Notes under the pieces: generated by a model
Told to the model about the DNA's origin: nothing
The model's input: the letters and a program-made list of their open reading frames with translations, nothing else
Databases searched by the model: none
Source: Actinoplanes cyaneus
GTDB lineage: Bacteria; Actinomycetota; Actinomycetes; Mycobacteriales; Micromonosporaceae
Direction of reading: 5' to 3'
Assembly: GCF_016862095.1 (NCBI RefSeq)
Contig: NZ_BOMH01000016.1
Coordinates: forward strand, 220,752 to 284,751
Length of the DNA: 64,000 nucleotides
Position numbers and translations under genes: made by a program
Part shown: positions 34,696 through 43,143 of the stretch, in pieces
Numbering within the stretch: position 1 is the first letter of the stretch
Layout of the letters: each line of letters begins with the position of its first letter

Positions 34696-35373
34696 CTACT
34701 TGCACTTCGTGGTGTATTTGCCGCACTGCGCGACCTTGGTCAGCGACACGGTCATGGTGAACGTGACACCGTCCTTGTCGGCCCCGGAGACGTTGCTGAC
34801 GAACGGGTCGGTGAAGCCCTTGGACTCCAGATCGACAAGCGCCAGGACGTACTTGGCGACGGCTTTCTTGTCCGGCGCCTTGCCGTTGATGCTGATCGAG
34901 CCGACCGCGTCGCCGGTGGTTGCGCTGCCGTCGTCCTGGGCCAGCTGTCCGGTGAGCTGGGTGATGCTGACCTCATACTTGGTGCCGGTGGTGCGGACCA
35001 GGTCGAGCACGGTCTGCCAGGGCAGGTCGTCGGCCATCAGCTTGGTGAGCTGGCCGTTCATCTTGGTGTTGGAGTTCTTGGTGGTGGTCAGATCCTTGTA
35101 CGCGCCCTGGTCGTCCTGCACCCTCGACACCTGCCCGGTGACGAACGAGAAGTCGTCCTCGGCCTCCTGCTTCTGCACTGTGGCGTGCCAGTACCAGCCA
35201 CTGAGCAGCCCCAGCACCAGCACCACCGCGATGATCACCACGGCCCGGGTGCGCCGCGCCCGCCGGCCGTCGCTGATGTCCTGCGGCAGCAGGTTCGCGC
35301 GGATCGGCAGGATGCGGTTCGCGTGCTGCGGGGAGACCGACGGGTCCAGCGGCATCAACGCGGTCGTGGTCAT
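34696..35373 (-). CDS. pilN: Type IV pilus assembly protein PilN
   Basis: 225 residues. The ATG overlaps the pilM stop (ATGA). N-terminal ILPIRANLLPQDISDGRRARR contains the conserved INLLP-like motif that binds PilM, followed by a membrane helix (TRAVVIIAVVLVLGLLSGWYW), a coiled coil and a C-terminal periplasm-side-type domain with KAVAKYVLALVDLESKGF. It forms the PilMNO platform. Confidence 0.87.
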   Translation of the reverse strand: MTTTALMPLDPSVSPQHANRILPIRANLLPQDISDGRRARRTRAVVIIAVVLVLGLLSGWYWHATVQKQEAEDDFSFVTGQVSRVQDDQGAYKDLTTTKNSNTKMNGQLTKLMADDLPWQTVLDLVRTTGTKYEVSITQLTGQLAQDDGSATTGDAVGSISINGKAPDKKAVAKYVLALVDLESKGFTDPFVSNVSGADKDGVTFTMTVSLTKVAQCGKYTTKCK

Positions 35374-36398
35374 CGGCCGGCTCCCAGGGTGAGGCCGATC
35401 GACACGGCCGCCGACGGCACGAAACTGTCGAACCCACGCTCCCGGGCGCGGCGGGTGTCGCGCAGGCGGGAGGTGCTGTCGGCGTACATCACGACGATGC
35501 CGCCGAGCTGTTCCTGCAGGTGCTCGGCGAGACCGGGCATGAGCGCGCCGCCACCGGACAGCGCCAGCCGGGTGACCTGCTTCTGCCGTTCGCCCGAGGC
35601 CAGGTAGGTGAAGGAGCTGCGCAGCTCGCTGGCGAGGGGGCGGACCGCGTCGGTGATCGCCGCGACGCTGTCCGGGTTGCCGTCGCCGTGCAGCCCGAAG
35701 CGGCACTTGAGGTCCTCGGCCTGCGGGGCCGGGATGCCGAGCCGGGTGGCGATGCTGTCGGTGATCTCGGCGCCGCCGCGGGGAAGCGTCCGCACGAACA
35801 GCGGCTCACCGTCCGCGTGCACCACGACGCTGGTGATGTCGGCGCCGATGTCGACGATCGCCTCCACCTGGGCGTCCAGCCGGGAGGCGGCACGCAGCAG
35901 CGCGAACGAGGCCAGATCGACGCCGGTCACGTGCAGTCCGGCCTTCTCCACCGCCTGCACCAGGCCGACCACCGCGTCCTTGGGCATGGCGATCAGCAGG
36001 CCGCGCACGGTCGGGCTGTCGCCGGGCTGCTCCAGGGGGTAGAAGTCCAGCAGCGAGCGCTCGACCGCGAGCGGGAGCGCGTCCTTGACCTGGAACGGCA
36101 GGGCCTGGCGCATCTGCCCGGCCGGCAGGTTGGCGATCGACATCTCGCGGACCACCAGCTGCGGGTTGGTGACGCCGAGGCTGACCCGTTTGGTGCCGAA
36201 GCGGGAGGCCGCCCAGAGCTGCTTGAGCGCGCTGGTCACGGCGAGCGGGTCCTGCACCACCCCGCCGTGCACGGCGCCCGGCTCGAGCGGGATCTGACCG
36301 AAGTTGCTCAGCGAGTAATCGTCGCGCGTGCGACGGACCTCGACGGCCCGGATCGAGGATGAGCCGATGTCCAGCCCGATCGGAGTTGCGCCAGCCAT
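35370..36398 (-). CDS. pilM: Type IV pilus assembly ATPase PilM
   Basis: 342 residues of the actin-like/FtsA fold: PIGLDIGSSSIRAVEV (phosphate 1), AIVDIGADITSVVVHADG (phosphate 2) and RLALSGGGALMPGLAEHL (adenosine motif), plus PFQVKDALPLAVERSLLDF. It sits on the cytoplasmic side and binds the PilN N-terminus. Next in the operon after the prepilin peptidase. Confidence 0.92.
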   Translation of the reverse strand: MAGATPIGLDIGSSSIRAVEVRRTRDDYSLSNFGQIPLEPGAVHGGVVQDPLAVTSALKQLWAASRFGTKRVSLGVTNPQLVVREMSIANLPAGQMRQALPFQVKDALPLAVERSLLDFYPLEQPGDSPTVRGLLIAMPKDAVVGLVQAVEKAGLHVTGVDLASFALLRAASRLDAQVEAIVDIGADITSVVVHADGEPLFVRTLPRGGAEITDSIATRLGIPAPQAEDLKCRFGLHGDGNPDSVAAITDAVRPLASELRSSFTYLASGERQKQVTRLALSGGGALMPGLAEHLQEQLGGIVVMYADSTSRLRDTRRARERGFDSFVPSAAVSIGLTLGAGR

Positions 36399-36442
36399 CG
36401 GTTTTCCTTCCTTGCTAAGGGTGTCCTACGAGCTATCGGTCG

Positions 36443-37225
36443 TTACGCGAGCGGGGTGAGCAGGCCGGTGTACCAATTCGCGATCGGCGCCGCGGCGAAG
36501 ACCGCCAGGAACGCGCCGGCCAGCATGTACGGCCCGAACGGGATCCGGCTCTTGCGGCCGGCCGCTCCGAGGAGCAGCAGGATCGCGCCGGCCACGCCGC
36601 CGAGCAGGAACCCGGAGAACGCGCCGACCGCGACCGCCCCCCACCCCAGCCAGCCGAGGTAGAAGCCGAGCAGCGGGGCCAGCTTCACGTCGCCGCCACC
36701 CATGCCGAAGCTGCCGAGCACGCGGTAGAGCAGGTAGAGCAGGACTGCCGCGACCGCACCCCGGAACAGGGCGGACGGGTCGCCGGCGAGCAGGGCGGCC
36801 GGGACGAGCAGGGCGGCGGCCACCGCGTACGAGGGAAGAACGATCTTGTCGGGCAGCCGCATGACGTCCAGGTCGATGAGGGCCAGGGCGATGGCGACGG
36901 CCGCCAGGTAGAGGTACCCGGGCAGAGCCCAGGACCAGCCGAACCGCGCGGCCACCGCGACGAACAGGGCGGCGGTGCCGGCCTCGACGAGCGGGTAGCG
37001 GGCGCTGATCCGGGTGGCGCAGTCGGCGCACCGGCCGCGCAGCACCAGCCAGCCGAGCACCGGGACGTTGTGCCGGTTGCGCACGGCGTGACCGCAGCTC
37101 GGGCAGTGCGAGCCGGGATGCACCAGCGACTCGTCGCGGGGAACCCGGTGGATCACCACGTTGAGGAAGGAGCCGACCGCGAGGCCGAGCACGCCGACGA
37201 CGACCAGCAGGGGAATCAGAGGCAT
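36443..37225 (-). CDS. pilD: Prepilin leader peptidase / N-methyltransferase
   Basis: 260 residues, ATG with GAGGAG upstream. The N-terminal domain carries four Cys in two pairs (CPSCGHAV, CADCATRI) as in bifunctional PilD, followed by seven to eight membrane helices. The two catalytic Asp are in IDLDVMRLPD and GGGDVKLAPLLG. It cleaves and methylates the pilin encoded just upstream. Confidence 0.94.
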   Translation of the reverse strand: MPLIPLLVVVGVLGLAVGSFLNVVIHRVPRDESLVHPGSHCPSCGHAVRNRHNVPVLGWLVLRGRCADCATRISARYPLVEAGTAALFVAVAARFGWSWALPGYLYLAAVAIALALIDLDVMRLPDKIVLPSYAVAAALLVPAALLAGDPSALFRGAVAAVLLYLLYRVLGSFGMGGGDVKLAPLLGFYLGWLGWGAVAVGAFSGFLLGGVAGAILLLLGAAGRKSRIPFGPYMLAGAFLAVFAAAPIANWYTGLLTPLA

Positions 37226-37316
37226 GCGGGCTCCTCTCGGACGGGCGGGCGGGTGGCATCACCGGCGGTGACGCCACCCGTTACCGCGCTATCGCGTTAC
37301 TGCTGCCGGCGGTGGT

Positions 37317-37841
37317 TCAGCTGCAGCCGGTCGTGGAGGGGGTGGCGCCGGTGGCCGCGGTCTTGACCGAACCGCCGACCGAGGCGTCGTACAGGTAGGT
37401 CTTGCCGCTGCCGCCGGTGTTCCGGGCGCAGATCTTGTAGCTGGTGGCGGTGGTGCCGGTGCCGGACGGCGGCACGTAGGTCAGCTCGGTCTTGTCGGAG
37501 ACGGTGATGGTGCCGGGGGCGCCGCCGGTGGTTGCCGTCAGCACGATCGTGGAGGAGGTCCCCCCGCCGGACTGCATGCTGCTGGCCGCGGTGGTCGGGT
37601 AGGTGTTGCCGTTGCTGGTGTAGTACTGCTCGATCGCGCTGATCGCACCGCGCACGTCGGACTGCGCCGACTTGTCAGCCGCGCCCTGGCGGTAGTTCAG
37701 GTAGACCGGCACGGCGATCGCGACCAGGACACCGATGATGACCACCACGACCAGGAGCTCGATCAGGGTGAAGCCCTCGTCGTCCTTCTTGGCGAGGATG
37801 TCGTCACGCTTGACGGCCAAGCGGTCGATGACGTTCTGCAT
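37317..37841 (-). CDS. pilA: Type IV pilin (major pilin candidate)
   Basis: 174 residues. Leader ending in DDEG, cleavage before FTLIELLVVVVIIGVLVAIA, the canonical class III signal with Glu5 (GFTLIELL). The mature protein of about 150 residues has the hydrophobic alpha-helix followed by an aligned YLNYRQGAADKSAQSDVR region and a Thr/Gly-rich globular domain with two Cys (KICARN and the last-residue region TGCS) that can form a C-terminal disulfide. It is the only pilin in the cluster, so it is probably the main subunit. Confidence 0.93.
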   Translation of the reverse strand: MQNVIDRLAVKRDDILAKKDDEGFTLIELLVVVVIIGVLVAIAVPVYLNYRQGAADKSAQSDVRGAISAIEQYYTSNGNTYPTTAASSMQSGGGTSSTIVLTATTGGAPGTITVSDKTELTYVPPSGTGTTATSYKICARNTGGSGKTYLYDASVGGSVKTAATGATPSTTGCS

Positions 37842-37933
37842 GTGGGGTGCCTTTCAGGGCAGGGTGGGGTGGGAGAGCCGGCCGTCGGGACTCGGCCGGG
37901 TGGTGCGGGGTGCGACGTCGCACGTAAGAAGAG

Positions 37934-39166
37934 TCAGCTCGACTGGATGTTCTGGTAGATGGTGAACATCGGCAGGTAGAGGCAGACGACCATGCCGCCG
38001 ACCACGGCGCCCATGACGAGCACCATGATCGGTTCGATCGAGGCGGCCAGGGACTCGGCTGCGCTGTCGACTTCTCTGTCGTAGAAGTCGGCAACCTTGT
38101 CGAGCATCTGACTGATCTGACCGCTCTCTTCCCCGACCTCGATCATCTGGTTGACCATCTCGGGGAAAACCTTGTGGTGACGCATCGCCGAGGACATCGG
38201 CTGGCCGTCGCGGACGGTCGCCTGGATGTCCTTCATGGCAATGTTGATCACTTCGTTGCCGGTGGTCTCGCCGACCACCGCGAGCGCCTGCATGACCGGC
38301 ACGCCGACGTTGAGGAGCAGGCCGAGGTTCCGGGAGAACCGGCTCATCGCCAGTTTCTGGAACAGCGACCCGAAGACCGGCAGCCGCAGTTTGAGCTTGT
38401 CCACCTTGAGGCGGAAGTCGGCGCTGGTCCGGTGCTGGCGCTTGTACGCGATCGTGGCGCCGATCCCGACGCCCAGCACCAGCGGCCCGATCCACCACAT
38501 GTTGTGGCTGGTCGTGACGAGGAACTGGGTGATCGCCGGGAGTTCGCCGCCGAGGTTCTTGAACATCTGCTCGAAGATCGGGACGATGAAGATCAACATC
38601 GCCGCGATCAGTACGAACGTGAACCCGAGCACGATCGCCGGGTAGGTCAGCGCGCTCTTGATCTTGCCGCGGAGCGCGGTGTCCTTCTCCAGGCTGTCGG
38701 CGATCTGCTCCAGCGCCCGGTCGATCATGCCGCCGGTCTCGCCGGCCCGGATCATCGCGATCATCAGCCGGGGGAAGACCCGGTCGTGCTTGGCCATCGA
38801 CGCGGAGAGCCCGCCACCGGCCGCCACGTCGGAGCGCACCTCGCCGATCGCCTTCTTCAGGGGCGGCGCCGAGGTCTGCTCCTCCATGATCGACAACGAG
38901 CGCAGCAGCGACATGCCGGACGCGGTCATCGTGGAGAACTGCCGGGCGAAGACCGCCAGGTCCTTGAGCTTGACCCGGTTGCCCAGCCCGGGGATCTTCA
39001 GATCGCGCTGAAGGCCCTGGCCGGCCTCGGTCAGGCCGAGCGGCACCTCGCCGCGCTGCCGGAGCATGTGGGTGGCCGCCGCCTCGTTGGGGGCCTCGAT
39101 GGTCCCCTTCGACTTCTTGCCCGAGGCGTCGATCGTGTTGTACGCGAAGGTCTTGTTGACGCTCAT
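37934..39166 (-). CDS. pilC: Type IV pilus platform protein PilC
   Basis: 410 residues, the usual PilC/GspF length, with two T2SSF domains. The first contains FARQFSTMTASGMSLLRSL and AMIRAGETGGMIDRALEQI; the second repeats this as FSRNLGLLLNVGVPVMQAL and MIEVGEESGQISQMLDKV. Three membrane helices at the expected places. It is the inner-membrane platform turned by PilB and PilT. One base separates it from pilT. Confidence 0.95.
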   Translation of the reverse strand: MSVNKTFAYNTIDASGKKSKGTIEAPNEAAATHMLRQRGEVPLGLTEAGQGLQRDLKIPGLGNRVKLKDLAVFARQFSTMTASGMSLLRSLSIMEEQTSAPPLKKAIGEVRSDVAAGGGLSASMAKHDRVFPRLMIAMIRAGETGGMIDRALEQIADSLEKDTALRGKIKSALTYPAIVLGFTFVLIAAMLIFIVPIFEQMFKNLGGELPAITQFLVTTSHNMWWIGPLVLGVGIGATIAYKRQHRTSADFRLKVDKLKLRLPVFGSLFQKLAMSRFSRNLGLLLNVGVPVMQALAVVGETTGNEVINIAMKDIQATVRDGQPMSSAMRHHKVFPEMVNQMIEVGEESGQISQMLDKVADFYDREVDSAAESLAASIEPIMVLVMGAVVGGMVVCLYLPMFTIYQNIQSS

Positions 39167-39167
39167 G

Positions 39168-40379
39168 TCAGTTCCGCCCGACGAGCCGCTTGAGTTCCTC
39201 CGCCGAGTGGCTGATCTCCAAGGCGGTCGCCATCGTGATGACGCCCTCCCGCACCTTCTCGGCCAGGTGCTGGTCGAAGGCGAGCATGCCCTCGTTGCTG
39301 CCGGCCTGCATGAACGACGGGATCTGGTGCGACTTGCCCTCGCGGATCAGGCTCCGGATGGCCGGCGTCGCGGTCAGGATCTCGCAGATCACCGCACGGC
39401 CCTTGCCGTCCGCCCGCGGCGCCAGCGCCTGGGTGACCACACCCTGGAGACTGGCCGCCAGCTGCGCGCGGATCTGCAACTGCTGGTGCGGCGGGAAGAT
39501 GTCGATGACCCGGTCGATGGTCTGCGTGGCGCTCTGCGTGTGCAGGGTCGCCAGCACCAGGTGACCGGTCTCGGCCGCGGTCAGCGCGGTCGACGTGGTG
39601 GTCAGGTCCCGCAGCTCGCCGACCAGGATGATGTCCGGGTCCTGCCGCAGCGCGTGCTTGAGCGCGCTGGCGAACGTCTCGGTGTCCGAGCCGACCTCGC
39701 GCTGGTTGACGATGCTGCGCTTGTGCGGGTGGAGGAACTCGATCGGGTCCTCGATCGTGATGATGTGGTCGGCGCGGCTGCGGTTGGCCAGGTCCAGGAT
39801 CGAGGCCAGCGTGGTGGTCTTGCCGGAACCGGTCGGGCCGGTCACCAGCACCAGGCCGCGCGGCAGGTGGGCGAAACGGCCCACCGACTCCGGCATGCCC
39901 AGCTCGTCCAGCGGCTTGATCTTGTGGGGGATGGCCCGGAAGACCGCGCCGCACGACGTGCGCTGGCGGTAGAGGTTGCCGCGGAAGCGGGAGACCCCGA
40001 TGATGCTGTGCGCGAAGTCCATCTCCTGCTCGGTGCGGAAGGTCTCCCACTGAGCGGGGGTGACCGCCGCGCGGGCGAGCAGCTCGGTGTCCGCGGCGTT
40101 CAGCTTGCCGTACCCGGGGACCGGGCGCAGCGAGCCGTCCACCCGCATCATCGGCGGCGAGCCGACCGTGAGGTGCAGGTCCGAGCCGCGTGACTCGACC
40201 AGCGTGATCAGCAACTGGTCGAGCACGGCGAGGTCGTCCGCGCTACCGGCGGACTCCGCGACTCGCGTCTCGTGCTCGATCGTGTCCATCTGCTGTTCCG
40301 GCCCTTTCCGTTCATGTTCCGACGCTTGTTGAATCGGCACGACGGGAATCCGGTTTAGTTGCGACAAGGGAGCTGTCAC
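39168..40379 (-). CDS. pilT: Pilus retraction ATPase PilT
   Basis: 403 residues if translation starts at the GTG overlapping the pilB stop (GTGA); an internal ATG at 40289 gives 373 residues, closer to the family norm. Walker A GPTGSGKTTTLASIL, Asp box IITIEDPIEFLH, Walker B PDIILVGELRD and the His box TGHLVLATLHTQSA are all present, plus the PilT hallmark AIRSLIREGK. It drives pilus retraction, so these pili should be dynamic. Confidence 0.94.
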   Translation of the reverse strand: MTAPLSQLNRIPVVPIQQASEHERKGPEQQMDTIEHETRVAESAGSADDLAVLDQLLITLVESRGSDLHLTVGSPPMMRVDGSLRPVPGYGKLNAADTELLARAAVTPAQWETFRTEQEMDFAHSIIGVSRFRGNLYRQRTSCGAVFRAIPHKIKPLDELGMPESVGRFAHLPRGLVLVTGPTGSGKTTTLASILDLANRSRADHIITIEDPIEFLHPHKRSIVNQREVGSDTETFASALKHALRQDPDIILVGELRDLTTTSTALTAAETGHLVLATLHTQSATQTIDRVIDIFPPHQQLQIRAQLAASLQGVVTQALAPRADGKGRAVICEILTATPAIRSLIREGKSHQIPSFMQAGSNEGMLAFDQHLAEKVREGVITMATALEISHSAEELKRLVGRN

Positions 40380-42043
40380 ACCGCCACGCGGGACACCTCA
40401 CGGATGGAGGTCAGTCCGCCGGACGCTTTGGCCAGGCCGTCCGCCCGCAGGTCGTACATGCCCTGCGCGACAGCGACCTCGCGGATCTCGCCGGCCGGGG
40501 CGCGCCGGATCGTCAGTGATTCGATCTCCGCGCTGATCGGCATCACCTCGTGCAGCGCGATCCGGCCCTTGTACCCGGTGTTCGCGCAGTTCCGGCAGCC
40601 CACCGGGCGGTAGAGCACGTGCGGGAAGGGCAGATCCTCCAGCGGCCACCGGGCCGCGTAGATCTCCTCCTCGGTCGGCGCGTACGCCTCCTTGCACCAG
40701 TCGCACAGCCGCCGGGCGAGCCGCTGCGCGAGGACGCAGTCCAGCGACGAGCCGACCAGGAACGGCTCGATGCCCATCTCGGTGAGCCGGGTGACGGCGC
40801 CGGGCGCGTCGTTCGTGTGCAGCGTGGAGAGCAGCAGGTGACCGGTGAGCGCCGCCTCGACGGCGATCTGCGCGGTGGTGCCGTCCCGGATCTCACCGAT
40901 CAGCACGACGTCCGGGTCGGATCGCAGGATGGCCGGCAGCACCGCGGCGAACGTCAGCCCGGCCTTCGCGTTGACCTGCACCTGGTTGACGCCGCGCAGC
41001 CGGTACTCGACCGGGTCCTCGATGGTGATCACGTTGACCTCGGGTTTGCTGATCCGGCCCAGCGTGGCGTAAAGCGTGGTCGACTTGCCGGAGCCGGTCG
41101 GGCCGGTGACCAGCACCATCCCGTGCGGCTTGGTGAACGACGCCTCGAAGCGGCTCAGGTTGTGCTCGGTGAACCCCAGCTTGCGGATGTCCAGGTCGAT
41201 GCCGCCGGTGTCGAGCACCCGGAGCACGATCTTCTCGCCCCACACGGTGGGCAGCGTCGCGGTCCGCAGGTCGACCGTCCGGTCCCGGATCAGCGCCGTG
41301 ATCCGGCCGTTCTGCGGCACCCGCTTCTCGGTGATGTCGACCCCGGACATGATCTTGATGCGGGACGTGAGCGCGGCCATCACGCCCTTCGGCACGATGT
41401 CGACCTCGTGCAGCACGCCGTCGATCCGGTACCGCACCCGCATCTCGTCCTCGGTCGGCTCCAGATGGAGGTCCGAGGCGCGGTTCATGACGGCCTGCTC
41501 GATCAGGCTGTTCACGTACCGGACGATCGGGGCGTCCTCGGTGCTGGTCTGCTGCGCGGCCATGCCGGCCGCTTCGTCGGCCCCCGCATCGGCCAGGTCA
41601 CCGAGGTCGCTGTCCTCGCGCTGCAGCTTCTCGATGATCCGCCGGACCTCGCTGCGGGCCACCACCACCGGGCGGACCGTCATGCCGGTCGCCGCCCGCA
41701 CGTCGTCGAGCGCCACCACGTCGGCCGGGTCGGTCACGCCGACCACCAGCTCGCCGTCGTTGATCGCCAGGCCGAGCACCCGGTGGCGCAGCACCACCGG
41801 CAGCGGGATGCGCTTGAGCGCGGTCGGGTCCGGGGTGAAGCCGACCAGGTCCAGGGTGTTGATGCCGAACGCGGCCGCGGCCGCCTGGGTCAGCTGCTCC
41901 TCGGTGACCACCTGGTCGTTGATCAGGACGGCCCGCACCGGACGTCCGCTGCGCAACGCCTCCTCGGCAGCCGCGTCGACCGCATGCGGGTCGACACCGA
42001 TCTGCTTCAGGGCTTCGAGCAGCGGACGGAAGGTTTGGTCCAT
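40376..42043 (-). CDS. pilB: Pilus extension ATPase PilB
   Basis: 555 residues from ATG 42043 (GAGG upstream; a longer frame extends to 42085). A GspE N-terminal domain is followed by the motor: Walker A GPTGSGKSTTLYATL, Asp box ITIEDPVEYRLRG, Walker B PDVVLIGEIRDG, His box LSTLHTNDAPGA, and a tetracysteine zinc site (CDWCKEAY and CRNCANTGYKG). It powers pilin polymerisation. First gene of the pil operon. Confidence 0.95.
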   Translation of the reverse strand: MDQTFRPLLEALKQIGVDPHAVDAAAEEALRSGRPVRAVLINDQVVTEEQLTQAAAAAFGINTLDLVGFTPDPTALKRIPLPVVLRHRVLGLAINDGELVVGVTDPADVVALDDVRAATGMTVRPVVVARSEVRRIIEKLQREDSDLGDLADAGADEAAGMAAQQTSTEDAPIVRYVNSLIEQAVMNRASDLHLEPTEDEMRVRYRIDGVLHEVDIVPKGVMAALTSRIKIMSGVDITEKRVPQNGRITALIRDRTVDLRTATLPTVWGEKIVLRVLDTGGIDLDIRKLGFTEHNLSRFEASFTKPHGMVLVTGPTGSGKSTTLYATLGRISKPEVNVITIEDPVEYRLRGVNQVQVNAKAGLTFAAVLPAILRSDPDVVLIGEIRDGTTAQIAVEAALTGHLLLSTLHTNDAPGAVTRLTEMGIEPFLVGSSLDCVLAQRLARRLCDWCKEAYAPTEEEIYAARWPLEDLPFPHVLYRPVGCRNCANTGYKGRIALHEVMPISAEIESLTIRRAPAGEIREVAVAQGMYDLRADGLAKASGGLTSIREVSRVAV

Positions 42044-42081
42044 GGAATCCTCAACCGCGGCGGCACGGGCTATACACCCCT

Positions 42082-42109
42082 CCATCGGACATCCCGCCGC
42101 AAAACTGAG
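42082..42109 (-). promoter_or_regulatory. FliA/WhiG-like promoter candidate for the pil operon
   Basis: On the reverse strand CTCA (42109-42106) is followed after 16 bases by TCCGATGG (42089-42082), close to the motility/sporulation sigma consensus CTCA-N15-16-GCCGATAA. It lies 39 bases upstream of the pilB start, where a promoter is needed. In Actinoplanes, pili are made by zoospores, for which FliA-type control would make sense. Motif match by eye only. Confidence 0.45.
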
Positions 42110-42112
42110 CCG

Positions 42113-43090
42113 CTAGCCCACGTGGCGGAACGTCCGTCGATAGGTCGAGGGCGCGACGCCGATGGTGGCGTGCAGGTGCTGCCGCAGGGCCGTGGCGCTG
42201 CCCAGCCCCGCGCGGCGGGCCACCACGTCCACGCCGAGGTCGGTCGACTCCAGCAGCAGCCGGGCGTGCTCGACCCGCTGGCGCAGCAGCCACTGCCGCG
42301 GGCTGGAGCCGGTCTCGTCCCGGAAGCGCCGGGTGAAGGTGCGCACGCTCATCCGCGCGTGCGCGGCCATCTCCTCCAGCGTGACCGGCTCGCTCAGCCG
42401 GTCGAGGACCCAGGCGCGGGTCGGCTCGGTGCCGCTGCCCGCGGCGGCCGGGACCGGGCGCTCGATGTACTGGGCTTGGCCACCGTCGCGCCACGGTGGC
42501 ACCACGCACCGGCGGGCCGCCCGGTTCGCCGCCTCGGCGCCGTGGTCGGAGCGGATGATGTGCAGGCAGAGGTCGACCCCGGCGCCGACGCCGGCCGAGC
42601 TCAGCACGTCGCCGTCGTCGACGAAGAGCACGTCGAAGTCCCACCGGACCTCCGGGTAGAGCCGGCGCAGCCGCGACTCCCAGCCCCAGTGACTTGCCGC
42701 GGGCCGGCCGTCGAGCAGGCCCGCGGCGGCGAGCACCGACGCCCCGGTGCAGATCGACACCATCCGGGCGCCGCGTGCCGCCGCCGCCAGCAGCGCGTCC
42801 CGGATCACCGGGTCGAGCGTGCCGTCGGTCATCGGGCCGGTGCCGTGGATGCCCGGGATCACCACGGTGTCGGCCACGGCCAGCGCGTCCAGGCCATGAT
42901 CCGGGATCACGGTGAAACCGGCCGCGCTGTGCACCGGACCGGGCCCGCAGACCCGCACGTCGTAGAGCTGATCGTCGTCGCTGCGCCGGGACGCCCGGAA
43001 CACCTGCGGGGGCACGCCGAGATCGAACCCGACCACGTCGTCCAGAACGAGAACCGCGAGCACCTGAGCCATGGCCTGATTCTTGCGCAT
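42113..43090 (-). CDS. GlxA-type AraC family transcriptional regulator
   Basis: 325 residues from ATG 43090 (GGGAGG upstream). A DJ-1/PfpI-like domain (VLAVLVLDDVVGFDLGVPPQV, MVSICTGASVLAAAGLLDGR with the nucleophile-elbow Cys, SSAGVGAGVDLCLHII) precedes two AraC HTH motifs (TLEEMAAHARMSVRTFTRRF and LGVDVVARRAGLGSATALRQ). It diverges from the MFS transporter gene with 53 bases between starts and is its likely regulator. Confidence 0.92.
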   Translation of the reverse strand: MRKNQAMAQVLAVLVLDDVVGFDLGVPPQVFRASRRSDDDQLYDVRVCGPGPVHSAAGFTVIPDHGLDALAVADTVVIPGIHGTGPMTDGTLDPVIRDALLAAAARGARMVSICTGASVLAAAGLLDGRPAASHWGWESRLRRLYPEVRWDFDVLFVDDGDVLSSAGVGAGVDLCLHIIRSDHGAEAANRAARRCVVPPWRDGGQAQYIERPVPAAAGSGTEPTRAWVLDRLSEPVTLEEMAAHARMSVRTFTRRFRDETGSSPRQWLLRQRVEHARLLLESTDLGVDVVARRAGLGSATALRQHLHATIGVAPSTYRRTFRHVG

Positions 43091-43143
43091 GATGGCCTCC
43101 CGGCCACTCGTCCGGTCGTACCGGAACCGGAAGAATCTCGATC

